Below, one piece after another: positions 1 to 12,860 of a DNA stretch of 64,000 nucleotides (position 1 is the first letter of the stretch; the number at the start of each line of letters is the position of its first letter). Below the pieces are notes generated by a model that did not search any database, had not been told where the DNA came from, and worked only from the letters and a program-made list of their open reading frames with translations. The DNA comes from Sycobia sp. Sy_11 (lineage: Eukaryota > Arthropoda > Insecta > Hymenoptera > Epichrysomallidae): positions 1,205,001 to 1,269,000 of the forward strand of contig JACCIC010000138.1 in assembly GCA_018907035.1 (NCBI GenBank), read 5' to 3'. Position numbers and translations under genes: made by a program.

Positions 1-20
1 GCTGAAAACGAAAAAAAGTA

Positions 21-50
21 TGTGTGTGTGTGTGTGTGTGTGAGTGAGTG
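21..50. repeat. (TG)n microsatellite
   Basis: Eleven TG units followed by a short TGAG variant. Confidence 0.9.
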
Positions 51-1161
51 GGCATATAATGACACGTAATTTTTTCGAGTATCGAAAATTACTCCGGGAT
101 TATGTATACAAAGTATGGAGAATTTTTATTTCTCAATAAAAGTACCGTTCGGTATAAGTAAGTTGATTTCGTGGCTTTCGAGGGCTACGATGTCGATCCG
201 CGCAGTCCGCTCATTCAACCAACGCTCTTGATCAATCTCATCTGTCGAGCCGCTGATAAAAACGAAAAATTGAAACAGACGATCTCAATTCTCGTCCAGA
301 GAAATAGCGCGAGCCTTGTCATCGCGGTCGAGTACATTCCATCGGCCGATGATAATTCTTGAGACTCGCGCGCACGGCCACGAGGAAATTTGGGGAAAAT
401 TTTTTACAGATGGAAGCAATTTCGCAGGCACAGCAGCTGCTGCTGCTTACAAACGACGGCTACGGTTCCGAGCGCGCGAAGTCAGCAAGTGTACTTCGCC
501 TCTGTAGCGCCGCGTACCCTCTCTCTCTCTCTCTCTCTTTACTCTGCCCTCGCGGTCCAAGTATATCGGATTACGCGTATAACGAATGCACGCACGCATA
601 CACGCGCGAGCGTACTGAATATTACGAAAATATTTTTCTTTCACGTCGTCCTCGGCAACTCGTGCGTTTGGGTCCAAATAAATAAGCAAGAGAAAGGTAC
701 GGTCCCTTTTGAAGCTCGAGAAAGCTCGCTGTCGGTTTCCTTAGCCGTGACTTCGGTCGAGCCGCGCTCGTAACGAACGATCGTTACGCTGCCGGGAGGT
801 AGGGAGGCAGAGCCAGAGAGAAGAGGGCGAAAATTTCGGTGGTCTTTATCGACGGGGCGCTATATATATATATATACATACGTGCTTACACACACACATA
901 CACACGCGCGCGCGTGCGAAGGAGAGGAACGTTTCGAGTCTTTGATGCGGTCTCGAGGTGAGGCGGGTCAAAAGCTACCGCGGCCGCGTCGTCTCGTATC
1001 TTTTTGACGAGATGCCGCGTCTTCGTCGATGTTTACCGATATGAGCTTTTATCGCCGGGGCTCGAGCTTTCGAGCGGACCGAGCAGTAAAAACTGCGGTT
1101 GAAAGTCCGCAGCGGTGGGACGTAGATGAAAGAGAAAGAAGTCGAGAGGGAAAGATGCGGG

Positions 1162-1171
<10 letters not shown>

Positions 1172-1207
<36 letters not shown>
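1172..1207. repeat. (AG)n microsatellite
   Basis: Uninterrupted AG run, flanked by more degenerate GA-rich sequence on both sides (about 1120-1220). Confidence 0.95.
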
Positions 1208-1209
<2 letters not shown>

Positions 1210-3982
1210 AGAGAGAGAAACTAATCTGCGCAAGAAACGGTTATAAAAGGGAGTGTTATTAATATGCAGGATAATAATGAATTTATTGTTAGCGAACATG
1301 TAAATAATGTGTAAAATACCGTGTTAAACTGATATTACTTATCTGAGATTTTATAATTTATTAAGATGTATAGAAATTAAGTATAAATATTTACTAGATA
1401 ATAGATCAAATGAATACTTGAACAAAAATTTTTTTCATTCGAAGAAATCCATTTATTTTCAAGAATTTACTTAATTTGAGTGTTTATGCGCTTGTAAGGA
1501 GTTAGATGAAATATATTTATGTTCAATTAAATCAACTGGATTACTTGAATTTGATTTATGATAATCAAATCACTATGTACTAAAATTACAAAGAATCGAT
1601 TCAATTATATAATAAATAATATTTTGAAAGTAAATAATATGTATCATTTAAAGAATCGTAAGCAGTTATTGATTTTTTGTAATTTAATAAAGTTTTACCA
1701 GATTACAATGATGATGAATCAGTTAAAACTACCTACCGAAAACCATACACATATATATTCCAAGTCAATACATTAGACTGTATTAAAAAAGAAATTTAAG
1801 TATTGTCTTAAATCGATCAATGTAATTATTTGTTTCGATTAAATATTATTCGTAATGTCTCGAGTACGATTATGATCGTAATTTGTACGTGACAAGCAAT
1901 TCTGTCAGTTGGTCTACGTGGGGCGAAAAGTTTACACAATTGCACGGGCGTATTTGAAGAGTATACTTTACGTTAACGTTAGTTATTAAGTTAATGAGAA
2001 AAGAAGACCGATTGCAAAAAAAAAAAAACAAAATTATGGGAATTATCTACGGCACTATAGCCGTAGCTTTCAGACGAAAAGGGCACTGGTCGCGTACTGG
2101 CCGAGTACCGAACTGAACAGTGAAACGGGACCACCGGGCAGGCGTCGGCTTTCGAACTCCAAAAATCTTCCAGCCACCCAGCTGTATATTTATTACGAAG
2201 AGCCCTGGCGAAACAGCCGTGCACGACCAGATCGTGAATGCCCTCCTTCTCACGACGTCGTTCACTGAATATTTAATTGAATCGATCTGCGACGAGACAA
2301 ATGCTCGGCCGACGTTCTCGAGCATTGCGCATGTTTCCGCAAACGCGAAGAGAAATTCAGCCTCGTTCGTCAAATTGAGTAATTATCGAATCGTTAATAA
2401 TATATATATATCTTTGGAGTTTTCAAAAATGCCAATCGAAGTGCAGAATTAAATATCGTCGTCGGGGAACAATTCGGAATTGGCTCCGACCCCGAGCTGC
2501 CGTAGCTCCGTCTTCCTCGAAAAGATCCGATTCCTTTTCCCCAATAATACGCCACCACGCGTACACGCGTATCCGTAAAAGTTCCATGTGGACTTCGGAC
2601 GCGGCCGAGGTCGAAGTCGAAGACGACGATGAAGACGAGGCCGGCGAAGCAGAACAGAACGGAGCGAAATGGAAATAATCTTCGAACGGGTAACAGTAGA
2701 CGAAACTCGCGAAGATAACTTTCGCAAATAGTTGGGAGCGCGGTCGCGTCGCGGCCAGCGCTGCAGCGGCTCGCCAGAGGCCGCTCGGGCGCCGGCCGCC
2801 GCCGGCTCGTAATAATTTATGCCCCATTTCCCGCGGCCTTTCGCGACTTTAAAGAGCGCCAAGAGGGTATATATATATGTATGTATGCACACTTATACAT
2901 ATACATATACACAGCCACACGTAGCGAAAGATAGGAGAGGAGGAGTAGGAGGCACGGTTAAGCCGCGTCTGAGCGCGCGCGAGCTTAATGACACGCGCGC
3001 GGGCTGTAATGATAGTATCCGCGCGGGCGCTGGATCATTGCGCGCCGCGCCGTGGGCCCGCTAAATATATACATACACACACACATATATATATTTATAT
3101 ATAAATATGTGTCTGTGTGTGCATATGTTTCGCAAGTTTCCCAGGCGCGATGCGTTGCGCGCGCTGCGTTAGCGGACTCTCCTGCCCCACGCCCTTTCCC
3201 TCCCCGCCGCCGCCGCCGCGCCGCCGGCGGGCCGATAGGCGAACGGGTCCGCACGAGATCCGCGCGAGCGAGGTCCCACGCGATGACGGATGACGGATAC
3301 GCGCCGAAATTACGCTCGATCGCCGCCCGGGCCGCGCGACGAAGGAGGCGAGACCGTCGTCGCTGTGACGATGCTGTTGTTATTGTCGTTGCTCTTATCG
3401 TCGTCGGCGTTAGCGTTACCGCCGCCATAGCCAACGAGATTGCTCAGTGGTCAAAGACGCGAGCGCCAGCTCTCGTAGGACGGTTCTAGAGAGGGAGGGA
3501 GGGGGGGGTGGGTGGCGCGCGATTAATTTTTACGGCCGGCAACAGAGCGACGGGGCAAGGCGGCGCGGCGCGCTTGACTTCTGCGCTTACGCGCTCGTTT
3601 ACGAACTCGAGAGCTCGCGTTGCGTCTTGAAAAGGACTTCGCGCAGTTGCGCGCCCGATATATACGTGTAAATATGTGCGCGCGTCTGCATGTGTGCTTG
3701 TGTGTGCGCGCGTGCGCGTATGGGATATCGGCGATGGCTCTGTCGTTAAAGCCGAGAAAGGAGTAATAACACGGGACGCTGGGCCGGCGCGCGTGTAATA
3801 AGGAAGGCGGCGGCGAGGTGCTTTACGTAATGTCAAAGTCGCGCGCCTATGGATTTCACCGCTCGCGCAATGGCTCCGGGATATCTGACGCGAGAGCCCG
3901 GCTATTTCGATGTCGAATATAGAGAGGACGACGCGAAGCGCGCTCGAACAAAATAGATTGAGTTAAGCGCGTTTTATGTATC

Positions 3983-3985
<3 letters not shown>

Positions 3986-4037
<52 letters not shown>
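3986..4037. repeat. (AT)n microsatellite
   Basis: Pure 52-bp alternating A/T run, 126 bp upstream of the SINE insertion. Confidence 0.97.
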
Positions 4038-4043
<6 letters not shown>

Positions 4044-4163
4044 ATTGGAAATAATTTTGTAACGATATTAAAATTACTTTTTCGCATATGAGTAAAAGAT
4101 GAACGATCGGTTCGTCAATTTTTTATTTTATCTGTGCACCGTAAATTCATATAAAGATCTATT

Positions 4164-4404
4164 AAATCGTGCGACTTAGGCCTACGATGGCTCGATCGCT
4201 AGAGCGAAGGACTAGTAACTCGGTGATCCGTGTTCAAATCCCGGTCTCGGCCGATCGACACAAGCATCTCTGTAATAATTTACATGTGCTTTGTTTACAA
4301 ACACATCGTAGACCTCCGTCGCTGATTAGCACCGATAATTGGAAGCATAAATAAAGCGACGTTAAATAACAAAAAAAAAAAAAAAAAAAAAAAATCGTGC
4401 GACT
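4164..4404 (+). mobile_element. tRNA-derived SINE with target-site duplication
   Basis: This is a complete-looking short retroposon. The 13-bp direct repeat AAATCGTGCGACT flanks it perfectly (4164-4176 and 4392-4404). The body starts with a tRNA-like head. It has an A-box-like TGGCTCGATCG at 4188-4198 and a D-stem GCTC/GAGC. The B-box GTTCAAATC (4232-4240) sits in a T-arm whose five base pairs fold with one mismatch. The anticodon arm is degenerate, so this is not a functional tRNA. A tRNA-unrelated body of about 120 bp follows, then GCGACGTTAAATAAC and a 24-A tail at 4371-4394. The family is not recognised. By analogy with other SINEs it would be transcribed by RNA polymerase III from the internal boxes and moved by a partner LINE in trans. 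The intact duplication and pure A-tail suggest a fairly young copy. Confidence 0.9.
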
Positions 4405-5189
4405 GACGAGTAGTCAATTTGACAATGTTGGGTGCTTTTGGCGTGCAAGTCTAGAATTCGAGCGCGTTTTTTTTTTTCTTCAAATCGTTCTCCATTAATA
4501 CATTGATAATCGTAGGACACAGTAAGTCTTTAGGAATGTATATCTAAATGTCGCCGTTGAATTACACAAAGTCATATTCGAGCCATTATCAAAGTCACGC
4601 GTATGCGTATATATGTATGTTTACAATCGACACGATCGAATAAAAGAACAGGATTTTCCGGTACGCAAATCAGCGCTCATTATCGCATCCCGAAATACAA
4701 TCGCTGACACGTACGCGCGCGCGCGCGCACACCCACACGCACACAAGTACAGATACGTAAGCGCATGGTTTCGGCAGTCGATCTGACATGCCCTTCGAGA
4801 CAGTATCCGCTCGAAGGTGTATCCCGCTCCCGAACCAATACAATAAAACTCGGTGTCTCGAATTTATTTGGCTTGTCACACAGGCGCGTTCTACTCCAGC
4901 GACCGGTAGCTTCTCCCTCTCTCACTCACTCCCTCTCCCCCCCCTCTCTCTCTCTCCCTATTTCTCTCCACAAGGCTATAATAAAAAAAAAAAAAAACAA
5001 GAACACAACCGGGAACATCAAAAAGATTAAAAGCCGGAGACCGAGGCGAGTAGCAGGAGAAGAATAAGATCGCGCGCGGACAAAAATCTCGCGCTTGGCC
5101 GTGGAACATGACAAATCATCTGATAAGCGCCGTATGACGAAAGACTCTCTGCCGCTCCGCCGAGATTTCAATTTCGATTATTGCCATTT

Positions 5190-5191
<2 letters not shown>

Positions 5192-5231
<40 letters not shown>
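5192..5231. repeat. (AT)n microsatellite
   Basis: Pure 40-bp alternating A/T run. Confidence 0.97.
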
Positions 5232-5233
<2 letters not shown>

Positions 5234-5938
5234 ATGTAGAAGCCCGAGACGAGCGAGCTCTGTTCAGTCCTCACTCCCTCCCTAGTTCCACCCTCGATTC
5301 CTACATTCCCTTCTTCCTACAGGGCAGCATTTTTGACTCATTGGTCGAAGGGTGAATGTCGGGGCGGTGGGGTGGCGCACTTGTCGCAGTTTGCAGAAGT
5401 GGGGGAAGGGGATAGGTTCACAAAATTGGCCAGATCGACGATTTTTGAAAAGCTTCGCGAGCGACGTCCCTCACCGTGCTCCATGAGAGACGCCAGAGTT
5501 CGCGGACGACATATTGAATATACATATTTATACGCCGTATGCGCATTATTTGTATCAACGCTTTTTTGCGTCCTATATATATATATAGAAAATTATTGAA
5601 GCGGTAATGGGCCATTGTTAAATCGCGCGAAAGCCCCCCCCCCTCTCTCTCTCTGTCTTGCTCACTCTGCATATCCGTTCTTATCCCGGCTGGTCGAGGT
5701 CGCCTTAGACCCCCGCGCGCTCATTACGTACCGCGTGTATGATTAAGCTAAGTCGTAATGCGGATTTTCTCCTCGGATCGGTGATCTCGACTGAAGGTCG
5801 CACGTAACCGCCGTGCCCGCGGCCGCGTCACCCCGCGATTCGTCCGAGCTTTCGTCGAGATTTTCCAACGATCTTCCTGTGCCGTATAGTCGCCAAGACG
5901 AATGATCGACGACTGACGATTATTGCTGCTGCGCCGGT

Positions 5939-5957
5939 CTTAGGCGTAACGCCTAAG
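5939..5957. repeat. Short perfect inverted repeat
   Basis: CTTAGGCG and CGCCTAAG form an 8-bp stem around a TAA loop. No T-run follows it and no gene lies beside it, so no function can be assigned. Confidence 0.7.
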
Positions 5958-6397
5958 TTCGTGTCATCGTTGACCTTCCTGATTCTATGGTTGATAAAAT
6001 ATTTAATCAATATTAATGTATGTCAATGGTTTTCGATAATTTTTATTAATGGTCTATGTACGATTTATATAAACTGCATTAATTGTAATGTATACATTTA
6101 ATAGGAAATTTGAATATTTAATAATTCTAAAGAATTCATAAAACAATCATATACACAATGTTAAAGATAAAAATGGGTTTATAAAATACGAGTAAATTGT
6201 CACTATCTCGAATTTCATCGTTCTCAATGATTGACCAGGCATCATTTTAATCAGTGTTCGTTCAATTATAACGGAGTATAAGAAACTGGAGGAACATAAT
6301 CTGAGACACTTGGTATATTTTAGTAGTATGAAATATATAATATATTGAAAATTGTATATTACAAAAGGTTGTATGTCGCTCGAAGCGTCGCGCGGTA

Positions 6398-6573
6398 CTG
6401 ATCTCTCCTGTCGATGATCAGGAGGCCCTTGCCTTCAATCGCACCGCTCTCAACTATGAAAAAATCGGGGGAGGCAAGGCTCCGTGCAAATTTTCCGCAG
6501 ATGGAGATCATATAAACTCGATAGAACGACTATTGTTTTCAAACGTATGTCATAAAATCTATCGGTTTTTTTT
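6398..6573 (+). other. Hairpin-forming patch, possible structured RNA
   Basis: Nested inverted repeats cluster here. CTCCTG (6405-6410) pairs with CAGGAG (6419-6424), or alternatively CTGATC (6398-6403) pairs with GATCAG (6416-6421). Further on, CCTTGCCT (6427-6434) pairs with AGGCAAGG (6472-6479). An 8-T run at 6566-6573 would serve as a polymerase III stop. I compared it by eye with the well-known spliceosomal RNAs and found no match. It has no clear A-box or B-box. It may be a chance cluster or an unrecognised small RNA. Confidence 0.25.
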
Positions 6574-7732
6574 CGAGCGGGCGGAAGCGCACGCGTTGAC
6601 GGTTCGCTCTCGAGCGCAGTCGTGAAGCAATTAAATTAATCCCTCAACCCCGGGATGCGCCCGAGATCGCCTCTCCGAGCAATCGTAAGCATAGTTCAAA
6701 CAGTGTTGTAAATCTTGTACAATTCTAAAGCTTTACATCTAAATCGGGAAATATGGACTAATTGACAAGGGAAAAATTTATTGTTTTTTTTTTTAAGTTG
6801 CGATCCAATTATCGTTGACGGAAAGTTGAAGTAAACCAGTGAAAGTTTACAATTCGAATTCAAGTGGTACAAATGGCCATGTTCGGTGAAAAAAAAGGGA
6901 TAAGAAAAAAGATAGCGAAAAATTTGATCCCGCGCTGGGTATGAAATCGGTCCAGATTCATCATCTCGCCTCCCCCCGACCCTTCTTACCCATCTTCCAA
7001 TCGGGCAGTTCCAGCAGCCATTACTCCGATTATCTCGCTCTGATATCTCCGGCCACGCATTCCCGTCGTCCCCGTGTCGCCGCGCGCGAGTTACTCACAC
7101 CCCCCTCCCCCCATCTCCCGAGCCCCACCCAGATCCCCGTGTACACAGCGCGAACGAGTAAACGAGGAATCGTCTCGATCGAGAGTCATTCCCGCGGCGT
7201 TTTTGTTCTCTCCCCTGTTTTTTTTTGGCCTTTTATTACTGTCCGGCCGCCCCATAATCTGATCGGGAGCGCCGCGCTTGCGATCGGCGGCGTATCGAGC
7301 CCGATCTGGTACACCATGGCACGGCCCCCGACGACGGGGCACCGAGTAGCCGAGACGAGCGGCGAGGCCTTCCGCGGGTGCCCGGCTGGGCGCGCAATAG
7401 CGAATCGCGCGCGGCAGCCCGCCGACCGCGGCCGTAACGGCAGCAGCGGCAGCTAACGAGCTCGGGCGAAGACGAGGCGGAACAAGAGCGGGCACGCACA
7501 CACGCAGGCAGACACATACAAATGTGTATGGGATCGATTCGATCCGAGAGAGCGGGATATGTGCATGGGGAGGTATCCGTACGCGCTCAAATACACGTAT
7601 ACAGGCAGACACACGCACACCACGAGAGTACACGGCGATACGTCAAGCTCGCATCGCTCTCGCACCAGCTATTCTCGGGTGCGTAATAAGCTCGACCCTC
7701 GGGGGCCGGCCCCCGCGATACTGCTGGCCGAT

Positions 7733-7737
<5 letters not shown>

Positions 7738-7772
<35 letters not shown>
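7738..7772. repeat. (GA)n microsatellite
   Basis: Pure 35-bp GA run in CpG-rich DNA. Confidence 0.95.
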
Positions 7773-7774
<2 letters not shown>

Positions 7775-8486
7775 CGCATACACGGACACCAGCACGCCCG
7801 TATCCCCCCCCCCCCGCCATCTCGAGCTCGCGCACCGATTTGTCCGGATCAGCGTCCGGCCAGTGTATTGCACGCGCACGCATAAGCAGATTAACGCCGC
7901 GAGCGTTTTCTCGCGGCCATAATAGCCGGGCCCCCGGCGAGTCTCTCCCGGCCCCGTGGGCCACACGCGGCGGGACAGGGGGTTCGGCGGCGTCGAGCGC
8001 CCGAGGCGTTCGCCGTCCACTTCTCCACGGGGCGATACGTCGGGGCTCGTCGCGCGCGCGCGCGCTCGCGAATTTTCGACGCGTGCTCGCCGATTTTACA
8101 TTTCGCACGGGATGCGCGGAGGCGGGCGTCGCAGGTTTCGCGAGAGACTGGGTGGTGGAATTACTCCTCTCTCTCTCTCTCTCTCTCTCACTCTCACTCT
8201 CTCTGTTTCGATCTTTTTATCTATCTCGCACGGATGCCATAGAAATGACGAAAGATGGATGGTTTTTGTCCCTTACTGTCTGCCTCTCTCATACTCTTTT
8301 ACTAATTTTTGACTAAAGTCGTTGATTCGCTGGTTGTGCGCGTGGGTCATCCGAATGATTGAAAGATTCAAGCAGCGTATCTCGAGAAGATATCAGAAAT
8401 GGGAGGGGGATTGACGCTGATGGCGCGCTAGGGAGTCCTTTATAGTCGGTGAGTGATTCGTGGAATATAGCTACTGAAATATTTTC

Positions 8487-8489
<3 letters not shown>

Positions 8490-8525
<36 letters not shown>
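8490..8525. repeat. (GA)n microsatellite
   Basis: Pure 36-bp GA run. Confidence 0.95.
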
Positions 8526-8531
<6 letters not shown>

Positions 8532-9138
8532 AATGTATTTATTTGTAATCATGAGTACAAAGCCACGTGATAAATTTAATTTAAAAAAAAAAAATAATTT
8601 GCAACAGAAGATATTTCGTCAATACTTAGAATTTCATAAGATGTGAAGATAACACTGAGCTCAGTATTATTGATTAGTTCAGGATATAAGATACGTGGCG
8701 TTCGAAAGGTCAAGGCTTTAGTTTTTCCGGCATTTGGTATTAATGAGACGGCGGTCAGCGGTCGTATCTGCCACTGCTGAAGGAGCCTTTGGAGGCGAAG
8801 ATAATCGCTTTCCTCGCCGACATGTGACTCGAGCAAAATTTGGCAAATCATCAGCATACGCAATATCTTGAGATTCAAAGGGATTAAATATCTAGAATTA
8901 ATCATTAATACATAAGTAGAAACAGGATGGTCCGACGACCGATACGTAAACGGATCTTGACGAAATCAGTTTTGATCCAGAAAGATTTTTTGTCCGAATT
9001 AATAACGGGATTGCTCGAAAATTAAGAGAACAAACATTGTAAGTTAAAAAATACGTCGGAAAAGAGACTCTGACAGAAGAGAAAGGTGTAGACTCCGAAA
9101 TGCCTTATAGAAGATGATGACTAATCTCTAGAGAAAGA

Positions 9139-9141
<3 letters not shown>

Positions 9142-9193
<52 letters not shown>
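9142..9193. repeat. (GA)n microsatellite
   Basis: Pure 52-bp GA run, followed by degenerate AAGAGAG sequence. Confidence 0.95.
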
Positions 9194-9202
<9 letters not shown>

Positions 9203-10155
9203 GAAGAGACAGAATGAGAAAGAGTATCAAAACGAATCTGACTAGATCAGATAGTATTTTAGACTAGCTGCTGATGGTGATTTTCGTTAAATTTAGCTTG
9301 TCTTCGAGGTATTTGTTCTTTTAAACTTTAAACTCATATACCACTTTTCGTAATGCAGAGCAATGAAAACTAGCTGCTTGTGCAAATAAAATTAATGGAT
9401 TATCTTCCCCTTAATTTGAATTGTCCCCTTAATTTGACGCTACTTTCTCCGTAACGAATTGCATCGCCGGGGCATGAAACTGATCTACGAATCGAGTTTA
9501 CTTTTTCGGAAACATTGCAATCTAAAAGTGAAAAACAGACACTGGTGAATGATACTCGACGCTAGGTAGCATTATATATACCTGTGAAATCGCCGCAATA
9601 GAATTAGGCATTGAAATGTCGCTAGTTTTGTCTTTTATCATATGATTGCGCATGTTCTAGTTTTTGTGCTTTTAATTCAACTATATCACTTAGGTATATC
9701 TGATATATTTCTGATAAGAAACCGTTTATATAGCTAAGTTCTAATTATGTATGTATCGAATCAACAATAACTATAACCCCATTATTGTAATCAGTGTCTT
9801 AATGCTTGTTCACGAGTCTTGCCTGGATTAAGTAGGTAATCATGAAGTAGATGATGTCCGACACTGGCAAGACCACCTAATCAATCTACTATTTCGATAC
9901 ACTAACGCATCACATTCCATTAATTATACATATTTGAATAAAATGTAATCGGAAACTGATATAGCCTTAGTGGGACTTCAAGCCTCTGTATTAAACAATC
10001 TTGTAATTCAAACGTTAATTTAAATGTTAATGTTCACGAAGTTCCAATAAAAGACACATTAAATTTACGACGTAAGCTTCATTTAATATAAGCTTACTGG
10101 TTATTTGAGAAGCAATCTTAAAAAATATATAGATGGAAAGAAATAGAATAAATAA

Positions 10156-10159
<4 letters not shown>

Positions 10160-10200
<41 letters not shown>
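10160..10200. repeat. (AT)n microsatellite
   Basis: 41-bp alternating A/T run growing out of an AAAT repeat (10148-10160), which suggests slippage expansion from a tetranucleotide seed. Confidence 0.95.
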
Positions 10201-10205
<5 letters not shown>

Positions 10206-10948
10206 CTTATAGGTAATTGAAAATGAAGACCGACTAATCATCTGAAACCTATCAAACTTTACATATTCTCAATCCATTCCTATTACATTATAATATTACG
10301 AACAGAAAATAAATGTAAACTCAATTCGCGTCCAAATCGCGTGCAATAGTCGGCAATGCCGCGCGTAAAAAGATATTAAATTTACAATTGTATATAACAA
10401 TGGAGCGGATCAACTCACTGAGAAAAGCAACGATAGTAAAAAATAAAAGGTAATAGCACATTCTCCCGTAATAACTATCGAACAGACGAAAAAAAAGAAG
10501 ATTAAAATAAAACGAAGAAATTTCGTACTTTAAGATTTTTTCTTTTTCTTTTTCTTTTTTTTTTTTTTAAATACCGATCGGCTCGCCAGCTGTTATCGAA
10601 GCCACACACGCGCCGACTTTCTACTACCCCCCTCCCCCCATCTCCCAGCTCTCTTCAAAACTCTCACGATTAACGCGAATATTTCCTCTCCTCTCTTCCT
10701 CCCCCCTCCCCGCCCAAAAAAAAAAAACCACAGCCTGTGCACAATGTGCACACTGGCTCCCAATCAACCTCTCTAAAAGGCATAAACGCTAAAAAGAATC
10801 CCGGCGGCGCGGCGATAGAGCAGCCGGGCAACTGCCTCTCGAAAACACATCGCAATTTTGCCGCTTGCGCGCGCATAAAAAGTAGCCGCCAGTAAAAAGT
10901 GCCGAGGCGCAGCCCGTTTCTCCCCGCGGCGGGAAAATCTCCCACAAA

Positions 10949-10966
10949 GAGAGAGAGAGAGGAGAG

Positions 10967-10998
<32 letters not shown>
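10949..10998. repeat. (GA)n microsatellite, interrupted
   Basis: Three GA blocks separated by single extra G residues. Confidence 0.93.
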
Positions 10999-11134
10999 TT
11001 CCGTCGCATTTCGCGCGCGTTGCGGCCGTTCGCTCTTCCCCGTCTACTTGCCCCCTCCCCCCTCGCGTCGGCGCTTGGGAGAGGACAAATGCGCTCCGAA
11101 GGTACAATAGCGATCGCGTAAGTACGGGAAACCT

Positions 11135-11144
<10 letters not shown>

Positions 11145-11183
<39 letters not shown>
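11145..11183. repeat. (CT)n microsatellite
   Basis: 39-bp pure CT run. A second CT run follows at 11331-11361. Confidence 0.95.
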
Positions 11184-11186
<3 letters not shown>

Positions 11187-11329
11187 CCTCCAACATGGCC
11201 GCGAGCATCGCTGCTATTGCACCGCTGCCCTACGCCGCGTTATCTCTCCGACAGCGGTGGCCGCTGCTACTGGCTTCTCTGCCTATATACGCTCTCGCTA
11301 TATAAAATCGCTCTCTCTCTCTCCCCCTG

Positions 11330-11330
<1 letters not shown>

Positions 11331-11361
<31 letters not shown>
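11331..11361. repeat. (CT)n microsatellite
   Basis: Pure CT run flanked by more CT-rich sequence (11311-11373). Confidence 0.93.
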
Positions 11362-11364
<3 letters not shown>

Positions 11365-11709
11365 ATCTCTCTCGCCGTGTCAAAGGCGAGCCGCCGCGCG
11401 GCCACTTCCGGTCGTTTGGCCAGCGAGTACGGGTCTCCGTCGTTTATATACATCCTCGGCCCCTCGGTATTTTTTCACGCGGGCAGCCGCGCGTTCGCGG
11501 AGTCGCGCACGTACACGAACTTGCGCCGCACGACGTTGCTTATGGGGTGAATAGGGGGGGGGAGGGAGGTAGGGAAAGAGTAGGAGAGGGCACGGAGAGG
11601 CGTGGCGGGGCGGCGGGCGCGGTTTCTGCAAACGTAACGTTCGGCGATCGAAATTGAAAAAGCCACCTTGAATGAGATCGAGAGAGATCGAACGGGCCGG
11701 GTTGCGCGC

Positions 11710-11710
<1 letters not shown>

Positions 11711-11752
<42 letters not shown>
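11711..11752. repeat. (TA)n microsatellite
   Basis: Pure 42-bp alternating run following a CG-alternating stretch. Confidence 0.97.
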
Positions 11753-11754
<2 letters not shown>

Positions 11755-12599
11755 CGTGTATTCCCGAAAGGTTTCGCTTACGGAGCCGAGCGTGCGCGCG
11801 AGCGGCTTCTTTCAATTAGTATATACGCGGGGGTTACAATGGAGTTTTAATGGGAGAAAAGTAATACCCGCATGGCTGCGTGTTCTCTGCTCCTTTGTTC
11901 ACCTGCGACCGTTAAGCGCGAGATAATACGAGCCTTTTGGATTTTCGAGAGGATCGAAATGTGCGCGATTCGCGATGGTGTCCGTATGGCGAATACGGTT
12001 AATTAAAAAAAGAAATAAAAAACAAAAAAGAAACCATAACTAAAAAGCTCGAATTGCGAAAGTTGGGCGGGGGGAGGGGGGGATATGCAAGGCGAGGGTT
12101 TTTCAAAGGCGGGTCGCAGATTTAATGTAATGTACTTACCCGTATCCTGGTTGTACGAATGGAGGATACTTCCTAAAGTGGCTAATCCGAGCGTTGAAAA
12201 GTTCCTTTATTATACTGTTATAGATTTTATATTTTTTTCCCAGTGTCTTGTAGGTTATCCTTAAAGGTTTTCTGCTTGTCGGGCAGCGATGACTAATAAT
12301 TCGATAAAGAAGATAATCTATAAATAATCATATTATATGTAAATGTTTGAAATTTCCTTTGCAATTGATATTAGGTTGTAAATATGTAGTGATTTATTCA
12401 AGGCATATCGACACTTGATATAGTAAAAACAGACCAATATAAATGTTTTAGTAATACAGTGTAATAATTATAAATACTTCAAATTTTTATTTAAATTAAA
12501 TGCCTGAGTTAAAAAATCTTTTTCTTTATATCAGAGTTGTTACTACTTCATGTGTTGAATTAACTTTTAGTCGGAGTTCTACTACTTACGATTTTCAAT

Positions 12600-12860
12600 T
12601 AAATTGCAATCTGGTATAAAGGACTCGAACATTTGAGCTGAATTAGAATTGGGATTGTATTAATTCATGTGAATAGAAATTGAGTTTATACTATATAACT
12701 ACTTTCTTATGAATTGTAATTGGAATTATACTGCATAATATTTTCAATTGAGTCGGAATTAGATATATACTGCATAGAAATTTCAATTGAATTGGAATTG
12801 TACATATACTACTTGAAATTTTAACTTGAACGTTGAAATTGAAAGTTGAATTGAAAAATT
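12600..12860. repeat. Degenerate 39-bp tandem repeat
   Basis: The phrase TATACT recurs at 12687, 12727, 12766 and 12805, spaced 40, 39 and 39 bp. Each copy is followed by an AATTTTCAATTGA-like block and then GGAATT. Earlier, weaker copies reach back to about 12600, and a shortened variant runs to about 12860. This is an old AT-rich minisatellite with no coding content. Confidence 0.75.

Larger units (their letters stand above)
1..4163. other. Gene-free upstream DNA, distal block 1
   Basis: I see no exon here. About 1220-1910 is very AT-rich and featureless apart from short A/T runs. About 2440-3960 is GC-rich and CpG-rich, which gives long spurious open frames on both strands with Arg/Ala-rich translations and no recognisable domain. 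Simple repeats at 21-50, 1172-1207 and 3986-4037 are the only clear structures. Confidence 0.6.

Noticed and set aside
108..120. Resemblance to the 3' half of miR-1 (AAGTATGGAG)
   Set aside because: The seed half is absent and no hairpin surrounds it.
4181..4255. A functional tRNA gene
   Set aside because: The anticodon arm does not pair, and the sequence continues into a body with an A-tail and target duplication, so it is a SINE head.
10899..11657. 252-codon open frame
   Set aside because: It is made of GA and CT repeats and CpG-rich DNA, with no protein family features.
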